A DNA stretch of 64,000 nt from an uncultured Victivallaceae bacterium. GTDB lineage: Bacteria > Verrucomicrobiota > Lentisphaeria > Victivallales > Victivallaceae. A program made the position numbers and the translations under genes. A model generated the notes under the pieces. It searched no databases. It was given only the letters and a program-made list of their open reading frames with translations, and was not told where the DNA came from. The first letter of the stretch is position 1, and every line of letters starts with the position of its first letter. Where the stretch lies: the NCBI GenBank assembly GCA_944392655.1, contig CALXXL010000005.1, positions 62,001-126,000 on the forward strand, written 5' to 3'. Below are positions 51,027 to 60,332 of the stretch, piece after piece.

Positions 51027-53192
51027 ATGCGTTTTCAATGCCCGTCTTGTAAGAAAATTGTTGCGGCACCGAATGGACAGTTCGGTAAAAAAATGAATTG
51101 TCCAAACTGCAATTGCCCTGTGGTTACTCCTGAGTCCGCTTTCGGCGCCGGAATTGTAATCGGAGATTTTATCATCATTAAACAGCTCGGCGCAGGCGGC
51201 GCAGGCGTGGTATTTCTGGCTCATCAGATCTCTCTCGACCGCCCTGCCGCTCTCAAGATCATTAAAGAGGCTTCTTCGGACAGCAGCGACGATCCGGTAA
51301 ACGATCTTATCCGCGAGGCTCGCTCCGCCGCAAAACTCAACCACCCGAATATCGTTCAGGCTTATGCCGTCGGCGAAGATGACGGTGTATTCTATTTCGC
51401 TATGGAATACGTCGAGGGCGAAACTATGAAAAGCGTCCTCAAACACGACGGAGCTCTGGATCCCAAAAAGGCCGCAAAAATTATTCAGCAGATCGCTGAA
51501 GGCCTTCAGTTCGCGTGGGATAAACAGAAGTTGACCCACCGCGATATTAAACCGGATAATATCATGCTCACCTCGTCCGGACAGGCTAAACTCGCCGACC
51601 TCGGTCTCTCCCGCCGCGCCGGCGAACACTCCGAAGAGGACGATTCCGACGAGGTTATGGGCACACCTCAGTATATCAGCCCGGAACAGCTTACCGGCGC
51701 AACCGTCGATACCAGAAGCGATATCTACAGCCTCGGCGCTACATTTTATCAGTTCGTTACCGGAAGATTCCCGTATGAAGGACCAGATGTCGACGAAATC
51801 GCCAAACAGCATGTTATCGGAAATCTTACCCCGCCAAAAAGCGTTAATCACAACGTTCCGGATGCGGTAAACTCCATTATCATGAAAATGATGGCCAGAT
51901 ATCCCGAACAGCGTTATCAGTCCCCAGGCGAAGTCGCCAAGGCTATTGAGGCTTATCTGCATCCGACTACCGCAGGCACTCCTGCCGCCGGTCGACTGGG
52001 GCTGGGCGGCGGACTCAATGCCGCATCAGGCAGTACCGCCGAATCCGCAGGCGGAGGTTTGCGCGCCGGAGGTATGAAAGTGCTGGCTCCATCCGGCAGC
52101 GCCGAGTCGCTCAAGGGCGCTTTCCATAAACCCGAACTCCATAAGCCGGAAAATGAAGTTCCGCATACTATCGGAATCGGTGTGCCAACATCGCTTGAAG
52201 AGGCTCTCCCAAGCAATACCAAAAGCAGCAAAATGAAGGTCAACCACAATACCACGCCTTCAGGTGTACCCCCTCAGGCCGCCGGCGGAATGCCGGCCGC
52301 TCAGAAAAAATCCAACAGTATTACCGTTATGGCGGTAATTGTGCTTGTGGTTATGCTGGCTATCGGCGCATTCGCCTTTATGAAGAGCAATGACAAAAAG
52401 AGTAATGCCGCTCCGCGTAAGACCGCTCCGGCCGCAACGGCTGTCGCCAAGTCCGGAGATGTTGCCGCTGAACCGGATGAAACGGAAGAACCGGTTGAGG
52501 CACCTGTCACTGTTGCCGGAATTCTTGAGGCACCGGCACCAATCGACGGCGGATTCGAAAATGAAATGAAAGGCAAATATATCAACTTTGCTCTGGCAGT
52601 GCGCGACGCCGCAGCAGGCAACGATGTCAACAAATTTAAAGCTGTAGCTACCGCACTCGATGATGAACGCGCAGCTATCTCTAAAAGACCGGCCGCGGAA
52701 CAGCGGATGCTCAGCGCAATGCTCGACGGATGGTACGGAATTCTGGTGCTGCACTCCGGCGGAATGAAAATCCAGAACGCACTGCTCAACGGCAGCGATT
52801 TGGCCGGTATGAGATTTGAATTGCAGGGCAGAGTCTATGTGGTCGACCGCGCGGAAAATATGAATCTTATCATATATCCGGCCGGCGAAGAGCAGAATAA
52901 GTCCACTTTTGACCCCGCAAGGTTGGCCGGAACCGCCAAGGTGAGATTCTTTGAGCAGCTCGGAAAGACGTTGAATGTCAAGGACGCTTTCTACTGCTAC
53001 TGCCTCTATAACGGTGATTTCCCTGCGCTTAACGGAATGAGCGCCGATGCAATATCCCGTAATCAATTACAGGATTTTGAACGGGCATATTTCCTGGGTA
53101 AACTCAAGTATGGTAGTGAACAGGATAAGAGCGATCTGGACGCCAGGTATCATAATTACGAATCTTTTGTCTGGGCTTCACGCAATCTTTAA
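51027..53192 (+). CDS. Zinc-ribbon Ser/Thr protein kinase with one transmembrane helix
   Basis: Protein of 721 residues: a zinc ribbon (CPSC 5-8, CPNC 25-28), a Hanks-type kinase domain (about 46-312), a Gly/Ala/Pro-rich linker, a transmembrane helix (about 432-452), a low-complexity Ala/Pro/Glu stretch and a C-terminal periplasmic domain (about 510-721). Kinase motifs are canonical: glycine loop GAGGAG, Lys77 in ALKII, Glu97 in helix C, HRD (171-173), DLG for DFG (191-193) and GTPQYISPEQ. It should be active and signal across the inner membrane. The next gene starts two bases after its stop, giving a kinase-phosphoesterase pair. Confidence 0.93.
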   Translation: MRFQCPSCKKIVAAPNGQFGKKMNCPNCNCPVVTPESAFGAGIVIGDFIIIKQLGAGGAGVVFLAHQISLDRPAALKIIKEASSDSSDDPVNDLIREARSAAKLNHPNIVQAYAVGEDDGVFYFAMEYVEGETMKSVLKHDGALDPKKAAKIIQQIAEGLQFAWDKQKLTHRDIKPDNIMLTSSGQAKLADLGLSRRAGEHSEEDDSDEVMGTPQYISPEQLTGATVDTRSDIYSLGATFYQFVTGRFPYEGPDVDEIAKQHVIGNLTPPKSVNHNVPDAVNSIIMKMMARYPEQRYQSPGEVAKAIEAYLHPTTAGTPAAGRLGLGGGLNAASGSTAESAGGGLRAGGMKVLAPSGSAESLKGAFHKPELHKPENEVPHTIGIGVPTSLEEALPSNTKSSKMKVNHNTTPSGVPPQAAGGMPAAQKKSNSITVMAVIVLVVMLAIGAFAFMKSNDKKSNAAPRKTAPAATAVAKSGDVAAEPDETEEPVEAPVTVAGILEAPAPIDGGFENEMKGKYINFALAVRDAAAGNDVNKFKAVATALDDERAAISKRPAAEQRMLSAMLDGWYGILVLHSGGMKIQNALLNGSDLAGMRFELQGRVYVVDRAENMNLIIYPAGEEQNKSTFDPARLAGTAKVRFFEQLGKTLNVKDAFYCYCLYNGDFPALNGMSADAISRNQLQDFERAYFLGKLKYGSEQDKSDLDARYHNYESFVWASRNL

Positions 53193-53194
53193 GT

Positions 53195-53998
53195 ATGAGA
53201 ATTGTGCATTTTTCCGACCCACACGCCGGCGGCGGCGCCGAAGACTGGTTGGCGTATCTTGATAAACGGTGGGTGGGCGTCTTTAATTATACCTTCCGCC
53301 GCAGGTTCAGATTTGACTTGAGGAGACTCGAAGCTCTGGTTCAATATGTGATTCAAAATCCCGTTGACCTCGTTGTATGCACCGGGGATTTGACCAGTAC
53401 CGGACAGCCGGGCGAATTTGCGACCGTGAAAAAGATTCTTCAGCCACTGCGCGATTCCGGTATCCCGATAATATATACCCCGGGTAATCACGACTGTTAT
53501 GTGAAACGACCAAAGTGCGTCAGGGCAATGGAGGAGATGGTGGAGTATCTCAGCTGCGGCAGATACTCTTTTCAGGATATGCCGACATGTCTTAATTTCG
53601 GCGAATGTGATTTTATTCTGCTCAATACCAGCAGACCGAGCAACCTTTTGTGTTCGTGGGGATTCGTCAGTAGAAAAGATTCCGCATATGTTGAACAGAT
53701 ATGCCGCGAACCTAAAACCAGACCAAGAGTGCTGGTCGGACATTATCCGCTCCTCGAAGAGCATCCGGTCCTGCGTATCAGACACAGGTTGTTCGGACAG
53801 AAAAAACTCGTGGAGCTGATGCGGAATGGCGCAATCGACCTCTCACTGTGCGGTCACGTTCACCGACCCGTACTGAAAGTCGATCAGCGCGGAAGAGGCG
53901 AGAGCATTTCCGGCAGTATAACATGCAACGGAAGCTGTTCGCTGATTGAATATGACCGTAATAATGACCGGTTTGAATTTAAACGTATTGAAGTGTGA
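53195..53998 (+). CDS. Calcineurin-like metallophosphoesterase
   Basis: Protein of 267 residues with all metallophosphoesterase motifs: Asp8-x-His10 (FSDPH), TGDLTSTG, GNHDCY, VGHYP and CGHVHRP. It is a cytoplasmic two-metal enzyme; the substrate may be a phosphoprotein, nucleotide or cyclic nucleotide. Close to the 3',5'-cAMP phosphodiesterase-like/YkuE group in layout. It starts two bases after the membrane kinase gene, so a functional link, such as opposing the kinase, is possible but unproven. Confidence 0.9.
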   Translation: MRIVHFSDPHAGGGAEDWLAYLDKRWVGVFNYTFRRRFRFDLRRLEALVQYVIQNPVDLVVCTGDLTSTGQPGEFATVKKILQPLRDSGIPIIYTPGNHDCYVKRPKCVRAMEEMVEYLSCGRYSFQDMPTCLNFGECDFILLNTSRPSNLLCSWGFVSRKDSAYVEQICREPKTRPRVLVGHYPLLEEHPVLRIRHRLFGQKKLVELMRNGAIDLSLCGHVHRPVLKVDQRGRGESISGSITCNGSCSLIEYDRNNDRFEFKRIEV

Positions 53999-54026
53999 GC
54001 CCGGAATTCCGGCGGAGTAATGCTGT

Positions 54027-55325
54027 ATGAAACTTGTAAGTGTGATCAAAAAAGGACAGTTTATATTTATTTTTTCATTCGTTTGTCTGATTCTGGCCGG
54101 ATTCCTGCTCCTGGCTTCACCACTGGTCTCCCATAACGGCAGCCGCGTGGAGTGGCTGGACGCCCTCTTTACCGCTACCAGCGCTGTATGCGTGACCGGG
54201 CTTACTACTATAACTATCAGCGGATTCAACTGGTTCGGACAGGCGGTTATAATCGCTTTGATGCAGCTGGGAGGATTGGGCGTGATGTCTTTAAGCGCAT
54301 TTATAGTTATTCTGCTGGGAAGAAAACTTACATATTCAAGTACCCTTATATTGTCCAACTCCACCGATAATTTTACCTTCAGAAATATGGAGGAGCTGAT
54401 CAAAATGATCGCATGGTACACCTTCCTGATCGAAGGGACGGGGATGGTGCTGCTCTTTATCGGATTCGCCGGATTTGAAAATATGGGTATATGGAAGGCA
54501 CTGTATTACAGCTTGTTCCACGCGGTCAGCAGCTTCTGCAACGCCGGATTGAGCCTGTATGACGAAAGTCTGGTCGGACACAGCAGTTATATTAAAATAG
54601 TTATCGCCGGATTGATTATTCTCGGCGGATTGGGAATATATGTAATTTACGATATCTTTAACCACCGGGGCGGACGCAGATATATGGTGCATACCAAACT
54701 CGTTCTCGTGGCTTCATTTATACTTGTCGTAGCCGGCATGGCAGCATTGAAATACTGCCAGAGCGAATCACCTATAAGCTGGGTGGACGCTTTCTTTATG
54801 TCTGTTACCACCAGAACCGCAGGGTTTAACTCCGTACCCATGGATATCCTGACTCCTAGTTCGGTCTCCATAATCATTGTATTGATGCTGATCGGCGCAT
54901 GTCCCGGTTCTACCGGCGGCGGGATTAAGGTTACCGCTGTCGCACTCGCTTTTATGGCAGTTATAAATACTATTAAAGGGAACGAAAGACTGGTGCTTTT
55001 TCACCGCGAAATACCTGTTTCAAATATTATGAAGGCTTTTACCATGATTATTATTTATATCGTTTTGACCATTGTCGGCGCGGTTCTGCTCTCGGCCCTC
55101 TCATGGGAGGAGAACGAGAAGACTCTGTTTGAGACCGCGTCGGCAATCGGAACGGTGGGGCTTTCGCTCGGATTCTCCATGGAGGCCGGAACCCTTGAGC
55201 GACTGCTGCTTATTCTTTATATGTTTCTCGGCCGCGTCGGGCCGTTTACAATATTCCTGTTTTTGCTTGGTCGCGAAAAACGGAGCAATTTGAAATATCC
55301 GGAAGAACGGATTATAGTCGGTTAG
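54027..55325 (+). CDS. ktrB: Potassium uptake channel subunit, KtrB/TrkH family
   Basis: Membrane protein of 432 residues with four M1-P-M2-like repeats. Selectivity-loop sequences are seen in each: SAVCVTGLTT, SSFCNAGLS, TTRTAGFNS and SAIGTVGLSLG. The length is nearer KtrB than TrkH. It imports K+ (often Na+-dependent in Ktr) together with the cytoplasmic regulator encoded 23 bases downstream. A good GGCGGAG ribosome-binding site is present. Part of a long operon after the kinase and phosphoesterase. Confidence 0.92.
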   Translation: MKLVSVIKKGQFIFIFSFVCLILAGFLLLASPLVSHNGSRVEWLDALFTATSAVCVTGLTTITISGFNWFGQAVIIALMQLGGLGVMSLSAFIVILLGRKLTYSSTLILSNSTDNFTFRNMEELIKMIAWYTFLIEGTGMVLLFIGFAGFENMGIWKALYYSLFHAVSSFCNAGLSLYDESLVGHSSYIKIVIAGLIILGGLGIYVIYDIFNHRGGRRYMVHTKLVLVASFILVVAGMAALKYCQSESPISWVDAFFMSVTTRTAGFNSVPMDILTPSSVSIIIVLMLIGACPGSTGGGIKVTAVALAFMAVINTIKGNERLVLFHREIPVSNIMKAFTMIIIYIVLTIVGAVLLSALSWEENEKTLFETASAIGTVGLSLGFSMEAGTLERLLLILYMFLGRVGPFTIFLFLLGREKRSNLKYPEERIIVG

Positions 55326-55348
55326 CAAGCCGGAGAGGTAGGTGATTT

Positions 55349-55999
55349 ATGAAAGGAAGTTATGCGGTTTTCGGCCTGGGCGGATTCGGAGCACGGCTGG
55401 CGGAAGAGTTGAGCGGAAACGGATGCGACGTTGTCGCTGTTGATATCGATTCCGATCTGGTTATGACCATTAAAGACAGCGTTACTAAAGCGCTTACCGC
55501 CGATGTGACAAATCCAGATGTGATTAAAGAGCTCGGTGTAAAAAAATTTGACGGCGTTATCCTGTGCATGAGCAACCATTTTGAGGCTCAGATCCTCGCC
55601 CTCAATTTCCTTAAACAGGAGGGGGCCGGCAAGGTTATCGTTAAAACCAATAATCCGGTTCAGAAACGCATCCTTTTAAGACTCGGCGCAGACGAGGTTA
55701 TCGAACCGGAACAGGATGTGGCTGAAAGACTCGCAAGAAAGCTCTCGATGGATAACATCAGAGATATGTTCGAGTTTAAAGGTTCGTTTATCGCCGACGT
55801 CGTCGTTCCCGAAACCATGGGGGGACGCTCAATTAAAGAACTCGACTTACGCAATAAATTCAATATCACCGTCCTCCTGATTAAAAAGCCCGGCAGCGGC
55901 ATCGAAACCGTGTGGAATCCGGATATTATTCTGAATACTGGCGATCAACTCACTGTAATCGGTCAGGAAAAAGCCATTATGAATGTGTTTAAAAAATGA
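55349..55999 (+). CDS. ktrA: Potassium uptake regulatory subunit, KtrA/TrkA family
   Basis: Cytoplasmic protein of 216 residues with an RCK N-terminal nucleotide-binding domain (GLGGFG at 9-14, acidic Asp at the end of strand 2 in VVAVDID) and a TrkA-C domain (about 135-216, ending VIGQEKAIMNVF). The single RCK module and the length fit KtrA more than the double-module TrkA. It gates the adjacent channel in response to ATP/ADP or NAD(H). Its stop overlaps the start of pncC by four bases. Confidence 0.92.
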   Translation: MKGSYAVFGLGGFGARLAEELSGNGCDVVAVDIDSDLVMTIKDSVTKALTADVTNPDVIKELGVKKFDGVILCMSNHFEAQILALNFLKQEGAGKVIVKTNNPVQKRILLRLGADEVIEPEQDVAERLARKLSMDNIRDMFEFKGSFIADVVVPETMGGRSIKELDLRNKFNITVLLIKKPGSGIETVWNPDIILNTGDQLTVIGQEKAIMNVFKK

Positions 56000-56469
56000 T
56001 GGAACTTATGCAGAAGTTGTTGGATGAACTTGCACTGCGGAAGTGGACCATCGCCACTGCCGAATCATGTACCGGCGGAATGGTCGCCGCCGCAATAACC
56101 GATATCCCGGGAGCATCGGAATATTTCCGCGGCGGCGTGGTCGCATATCACAACCAGATTAAACAACAGATCCTCGGCGTACCGCAGGAGATCCTATCCC
56201 AATACGGCGCTGTCAGCCGGGAGTGCGTTGAAGCTATGCTCGATGGCGCCGCACGCACTCTCTGCGCCGACTGCGTCATCGCAACCAGCGGTATCGCCGG
56301 ACCGGGCGGGGGAACTCCGGATAAACCGGTGGGACTGGTGTTCGTCGGCTGCCGTTCTCCACATTCTGTCCGGGTGGAAAAGTTCATGTTTGACGGCAAC
56401 CGCCAGCAGGTGCGGCAGCAGGCCGTCAATGCCGGAATTGCAATGATGAAAGATCTGATTAATCAATAA
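55996..56469 (+). CDS. pncC: Nicotinamide-nucleotide amidase (CinA C-terminal domain family)
   Basis: Stand-alone CinA C-terminal domain of 157 residues. Conserved segments TAESCTGGMVAAAITDIPGASEYFRGGVVAYHNQIK and TSGIAGPGGGTPDKPVGLV are complete. The enzyme deamidates NMN to NaMN in pyridine-nucleotide recycling. The N-terminal competence-type domain of full CinA is absent, as in many bacteria. Start overlaps the ktrA stop (ATGATG). pyrH follows after 22 bases. Confidence 0.93.
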   Translation: MMELMQKLLDELALRKWTIATAESCTGGMVAAAITDIPGASEYFRGGVVAYHNQIKQQILGVPQEILSQYGAVSRECVEAMLDGAARTLCADCVIATSGIAGPGGGTPDKPVGLVFVGCRSPHSVRVEKFMFDGNRQQVRQQAVNAGIAMMKDLINQ

Positions 56470-56491
56470 AAATATATATATGAGGTGAAAA

Positions 56492-57208
56492 ATGAAATAT
56501 CGCAGAATATTGCTCAAAATAAGCGGCGAAACTTTGAAGGGGAGTCACGAACACGGTTATGATGCGGCTGCCGTGCGCAAAGTAGTATCCACCATCGCTC
56601 AGGCTCGCGAAAACGGCGTGCAGGTGGCGCTGGTGGTCGGCGCAGGAAATATCTGGCGCGGAGTCATGGGAGCCTCCGGCGGCATGGATCCGGTGACCGC
56701 AGACTATATGGGAATGCTCGGTACCGTGATGAACGCTCTCTGCCTGAGCGACTTCTTCCGCGCCGCCAATATCCCGTGCGAAGTGTTCTCCGCCGTATCT
56801 ATGGAACCGATCGCCAAAAGATTTAACCGCAATGCGGCCGTCAGCGCACTGGAAGAGGGCAAGGTGGTGGTCTTCGGCGGAGGCACTGGATCCCCATTCT
56901 TTACCACCGATACCACCGCCGCATTGCGCGCCCTCGAAATGAACTGCGAAGCTGTACTCAAGGCCACTAAAGTCGATGGCATATATACCGCCGACCCGTT
57001 TAAAGATCCGGATGCCAAACGTTTCTCCACCCTCACTTACGATGAGGCTCTGAACCGCAAGCTCGCAGTTATGGACGCCGCCGCTTTCAGCCTCTGCCGC
57101 GACCGCAATCTGCCGATAATTGTTTTGAACTTCTTTGAAGATGGATCGCTTATGCGCGTACTGAACGGCGACTTCTCCGCCGGTACTCTCGTATCATCCG
57201 GCAAATGA
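56492..57208 (+). CDS. pyrH: UMP kinase
   Basis: Phosphorylates UMP to UDP, an essential step before CTP synthesis by PyrG. The 238 residues belong to the bacterial amino-acid-kinase-fold UMP kinases (KISGETLKG at the start, VVGAGNIWRGVMG, TADYMGMLGTVMNAL, FGGGTGSPFFTTDTTAALRA, KATKVDGIYTADPF). Usually next to tsf and frr; here it is followed by lpxA instead, so the local order is unusual. Confidence 0.96.
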   Translation: MKYRRILLKISGETLKGSHEHGYDAAAVRKVVSTIAQARENGVQVALVVGAGNIWRGVMGASGGMDPVTADYMGMLGTVMNALCLSDFFRAANIPCEVFSAVSMEPIAKRFNRNAAVSALEEGKVVVFGGGTGSPFFTTDTTAALRALEMNCEAVLKATKVDGIYTADPFKDPDAKRFSTLTYDEALNRKLAVMDAAAFSLCRDRNLPIIVLNFFEDGSLMRVLNGDFSAGTLVSSGK

Positions 57209-57237
57209 TCAGAAAATAAGAAAGGATTTTACCTGTA

Positions 57238-58047
57238 ATGAATAAAATACATCCAACCGCTGTAATCGCTCCGGGCGTTGAACTGGGCGATAATATTGAA
57301 ATCGGACCGTACGTCGTTATCGAACATGATGTTAAGATCGGCGATGGTTGCTACCTCGATACCAGCGTTCAGATCGGTCATCATACCACTGTCGGCGAAC
57401 GGTGCAGAATATATCACGGCGCACTCGTCGGCATTGACCCGCAGGATCACCGCTTCAATCCGGATACCCCCGCAAGTACTGAGATCGGATCCGATACCGT
57501 TATCCGGGAATATGTCACAATTCACCGCTCTCCGTTTGAAAACGGTAAAACCATTGTCGGTAATCATGTGCTCTTGATGGCCTTCGTACATATCGGACAC
57601 GACTGCCGCATTGCCGACCATGTCACAATAGCCAACAGTACCGGCGTATCCGGACACGTCGAAATCGGGTTCGGCGCAGTTCTGAGCGGATATATCCTGA
57701 TTCACCAGTTCAGCCGCATCGGCGAAATGGCAATGGTGGCCGCCAGAACCAATATTGTGCAGGATATTCCCCCATACTGTCTGCTCGGAGAAAGCGGATA
57801 TGTGTGCGGCGCAAACGTCGTCGGAATGCGGCGCAATAATATAGCCAGCGCCGATCGTACCGCTATACGGCACGCTATACGCGTATATTTCTACTCCGGA
57901 TTGAACGGCAGCAACGCTTTGCGCGAAATTATGGACGGAGAACCCAATGAGTATGTCCGTAAATTCGTCGATTTCATCAAAGCCGGCAAGCGCGGTATTA
58001 TGCCGGGCGATCCCAATATGCTCCATCGACGCGACGACGAGGAGTAG
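57238..58047 (+). CDS. lpxA: UDP-N-acetylglucosamine O-acyltransferase
   Basis: First enzyme of lipid A synthesis, which moves a 3-hydroxyacyl chain from ACP to UDP-GlcNAc. The 269 residues show many hexapeptide repeats (left-handed beta helix) starting IHPTAVIAPGVELGDNIEIGPY, the catalytic His in VHIGHDCRI, and a C-terminal helical domain typical of LpxA (RTAIRHAIRVYFYSG). It shows that the host has an LPS-type outer membrane. The other lpx genes are not next to it in the window. Three bases separate it from the next gene. Confidence 0.94.
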   Translation: MNKIHPTAVIAPGVELGDNIEIGPYVVIEHDVKIGDGCYLDTSVQIGHHTTVGERCRIYHGALVGIDPQDHRFNPDTPASTEIGSDTVIREYVTIHRSPFENGKTIVGNHVLLMAFVHIGHDCRIADHVTIANSTGVSGHVEIGFGAVLSGYILIHQFSRIGEMAMVAARTNIVQDIPPYCLLGESGYVCGANVVGMRRNNIASADRTAIRHAIRVYFYSGLNGSNALREIMDGEPNEYVRKFVDFIKAGKRGIMPGDPNMLHRRDDEE

Positions 58048-58050
58048 AAA

Positions 58051-58950
58051 ATGAAAAACAGATGGCTGAAGCTGGCGGCGGTCGCCGCCGCCGTTGTATG
58101 CGCCGGATGCGACTGCCACTGCGCCGAAATACCCAACGCCGCAGCGGTAATTGACCCTGCCGTCAGAGAGGCCGCAGGCGATGTCGCGGTGGTAATGACC
58201 GATCTCGACAGTGGCGAAACTCTCTATTCATATAATGCCGGGATGCAGATGCCGTCGGCAAGCACTATAAAGGTGCTTATTATGGCAGAGCTGTTGCGCC
58301 GCGTGGAAAACGGCGAACTCGATTTGAATCAGCGGGTCTCTGTAGCCCAAGAAGATAAGCTCCTGGACAGCATTATAGGATGCCTCGATCAGAGCGATTA
58401 CTCCCTGCGGGACCTTATTGTAATGATGATTATTGAGAGCGATAACACCGCAACCAATGTGCTGATCGATATCGCCGGATTCGAACCGGTAAACCGCATG
58501 GCTTCTGAACTGGGACTCGAAAATACTTCACTGCAACGCAAAATGCTCGACTTCAAAGCCGCAGAAGAGGGACGGCAGAACTATTCTTCCGCCGCAGATA
58601 TGGATAAAATTATGCAGATGATCGGACGCGGCGAGCTGATCAGCCCCGATGCATGCCGGTTTATGCTGCAGGTGCTTAATATGCAGAAGGATATCGAGTC
58701 GTTTAAACGCTATATGCCGGAAGGGTTGATCGTGGCGCATAAATCCGGAACTCTTGACAAACTTGAACACGAAACCGGTATTTTCTGGGTGGACGGCAAC
58801 GACTACGTTTTGACGATTTTTACTCAGAACCAGGAGAGCAATTCCGCCGCCAGAGATTTTATCGGGCAGTTGTCTCTGGATATTTTCCAATTCATGAACG
58901 GTGATCTCAATTCAACCGGGGAAAATTTGAAAATAGACCGGAATTTTTAA
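58051..58950 (+). CDS. Class A beta-lactamase-like serine hydrolase, Glu166 not seen
   Basis: Exported protein of 299 residues with a signal ending VCAGC (possible lipobox, Cys20). Class A motifs: Ser71-Thr-Ile-Lys74, Ser130-Asp-Asn132 and Lys231-Ser-Gly233. Where class A beta-lactamases have the general base Glu in ExxLN, the sequence reads QRKMLDFKA, so the usual deacylation Glu is missing or moved; it may not be a real beta-lactamase. Such proteins (COG2367) include peptidases and esterases. It directly follows lpxA (three bases) and ends at a terminator. Confidence 0.85.
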   Translation: MKNRWLKLAAVAAAVVCAGCDCHCAEIPNAAAVIDPAVREAAGDVAVVMTDLDSGETLYSYNAGMQMPSASTIKVLIMAELLRRVENGELDLNQRVSVAQEDKLLDSIIGCLDQSDYSLRDLIVMMIIESDNTATNVLIDIAGFEPVNRMASELGLENTSLQRKMLDFKAAEEGRQNYSSAADMDKIMQMIGRGELISPDACRFMLQVLNMQKDIESFKRYMPEGLIVAHKSGTLDKLEHETGIFWVDGNDYVLTIFTQNQESNSAARDFIGQLSLDIFQFMNGDLNSTGENLKIDRNF

Positions 58951-58976
58951 TACATTATAAAAATAAATTCAGCTGG

Positions 58977-59018
58977 AAAGACGTTATATTTCGCAAAGAA
59001 ACAAAACGTCTTTTTTTT
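58977..59018 (+). terminator. Intrinsic terminator ending the kinase-to-hydrolase run
   Basis: AAAGACGTT (58977-58985) pairs with AACGTCTTT (59005-59013), followed by eight T in all. Confidence 0.85.
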
Positions 59019-59036
59019 ATTCAGGAATAAAGAGGA

Positions 59037-60332
59037 ATGAGAAAACTAAAACAGATTTTAGGATGGGTGATCGTTATCGCAGTTGCTGTGGCGGTCGGCG
59101 GATGGCTGGTCTCGTTGTTTTCCGACAACAAAGAACAGCTGGTGTTCAATACCGTTAAAGCGGAATTGATGGATATGCGGAAAACTATCAGCGCAACCGG
59201 AACCGTGGAGCCGGAAGAGCTGATTAATGTGGGCGCTCAGGTCGGCGGTATGATTACCAGCTTCGGCGTGGACGTGGATGGCAATAACGTCGATTACCGC
59301 TCAAAAGTAACTGAAAATATGGTGCTCGCAAATATCGACGACTCTCTTTATGTCTCCGAAGTGAGAGAGTGCGAAGCCAACCGCGAACAGGCTCTCGCCG
59401 CTATCGAAACCGCCAAGGCAAATATAACCCTTTCCGAAGCTCAACTCAAACTGGCGGAGGCCAACTGGAAACGGGCTCAACAACTGAATCCTCAGAACGT
59501 TATCCCTCAAAGCGATTATGACAGCGCTCTGGCCGATTATGAGGTGGCAAAGGCTGATATCGGCGTCAGCAAGGCTAATCTGGCTCAGGCGGAGGCACAG
59601 CTCGCTGCCGCCGAGGCAACTTTGATTAAAGCTAAACAGAATCTGGGATACTGCGTTATATCTTCACCCGTGAACGGCGTGATTATCGACCGCCGCGTGA
59701 ATATCGGACAGACGGTTAACTCCAGTATGAGCGCCCCAAGCCTTTTCCTGATCGCTAAAGACCTTAAGAAAATGCAGGTGTGGGTGTCGGTAAATGAGGC
59801 GGACGTCGGCGAAATTAAAGTGGGCCAGAAGGCAGAGTTCACCGTTGACGCCTTCCCCAACCGGACTTTCTTCGGCGAAGTATTGAAGATTCGTCTTAAT
59901 GCCACTATGTCGCAGAACGTTGTTACATATATCGCCGAAATCGGTACCGATAACTCCGATGAAACTCTTTTACCATATCTGACCGCAAACGTTGAATTCA
60001 TTCTCGCTGAAAGAGATAATGTGCTGGCGGTGCCAAACTCTGCTCTGCGTTTTACCCCGGATGCTGCTATGGTGCCGGAAGAGTATCTTAACTTCTCTCT
60101 TAATGAGGATGAACGCTCAGTGTGGGTTATGCGAGACGGTAAAATATGCCCAGTCGCCGTTAAAACCGGTCTTAATGACGGCGTTCACAGCGAAATCATT
60201 GCCGGTAACCTGAAACCCGGCGACGAAGTGATAACCGGAGTTACGGTTGTCAAAATCGAAGAGAATAATACCCAGGATAACTCCGGCAGCCCGTTCCTGC
60301 CCAAACCACCATCCAGGAATAAGAAAAAATGA
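59037..60332 (+). CDS. MacA-type periplasmic adaptor protein (HlyD/RND family)
   Basis: Protein of 431 residues with an N-terminal membrane anchor (about 7-28), lipoyl-like halves (VEPEELINVGAQVGGMI and the returning GYCVISSPVNGVIIDRRVNIGQTV), a long alpha-helical hairpin (about 115-205, AETAKANITLSEAQLKLAEANWK) and beta-barrel and membrane-proximal domains. It would bridge the ABC exporter encoded next and an outer-membrane channel. The C-terminal tail is Pro/Lys-rich. It overlaps the ATPase gene by four bases, giving a three-gene exporter operon. Confidence 0.91.
   Translation: MRKLKQILGWVIVIAVAVAVGGWLVSLFSDNKEQLVFNTVKAELMDMRKTISATGTVEPEELINVGAQVGGMITSFGVDVDGNNVDYRSKVTENMVLANIDDSLYVSEVRECEANREQALAAIETAKANITLSEAQLKLAEANWKRAQQLNPQNVIPQSDYDSALADYEVAKADIGVSKANLAQAEAQLAAAEATLIKAKQNLGYCVISSPVNGVIIDRRVNIGQTVNSSMSAPSLFLIAKDLKKMQVWVSVNEADVGEIKVGQKAEFTVDAFPNRTFFGEVLKIRLNATMSQNVVTYIAEIGTDNSDETLLPYLTANVEFILAERDNVLAVPNSALRFTPDAAMVPEEYLNFSLNEDERSVWVMRDGKICPVAVKTGLNDGVHSEIIAGNLKPGDEVITGVTVVKIEENNTQDNSGSPFLPKPPSRNKKK

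Noticed and set aside
58051-58950. True antibiotic-resistance beta-lactamase
   Set aside because: The deacylation Glu is not in its usual place and the gene sits in a housekeeping run, so resistance is not claimed.
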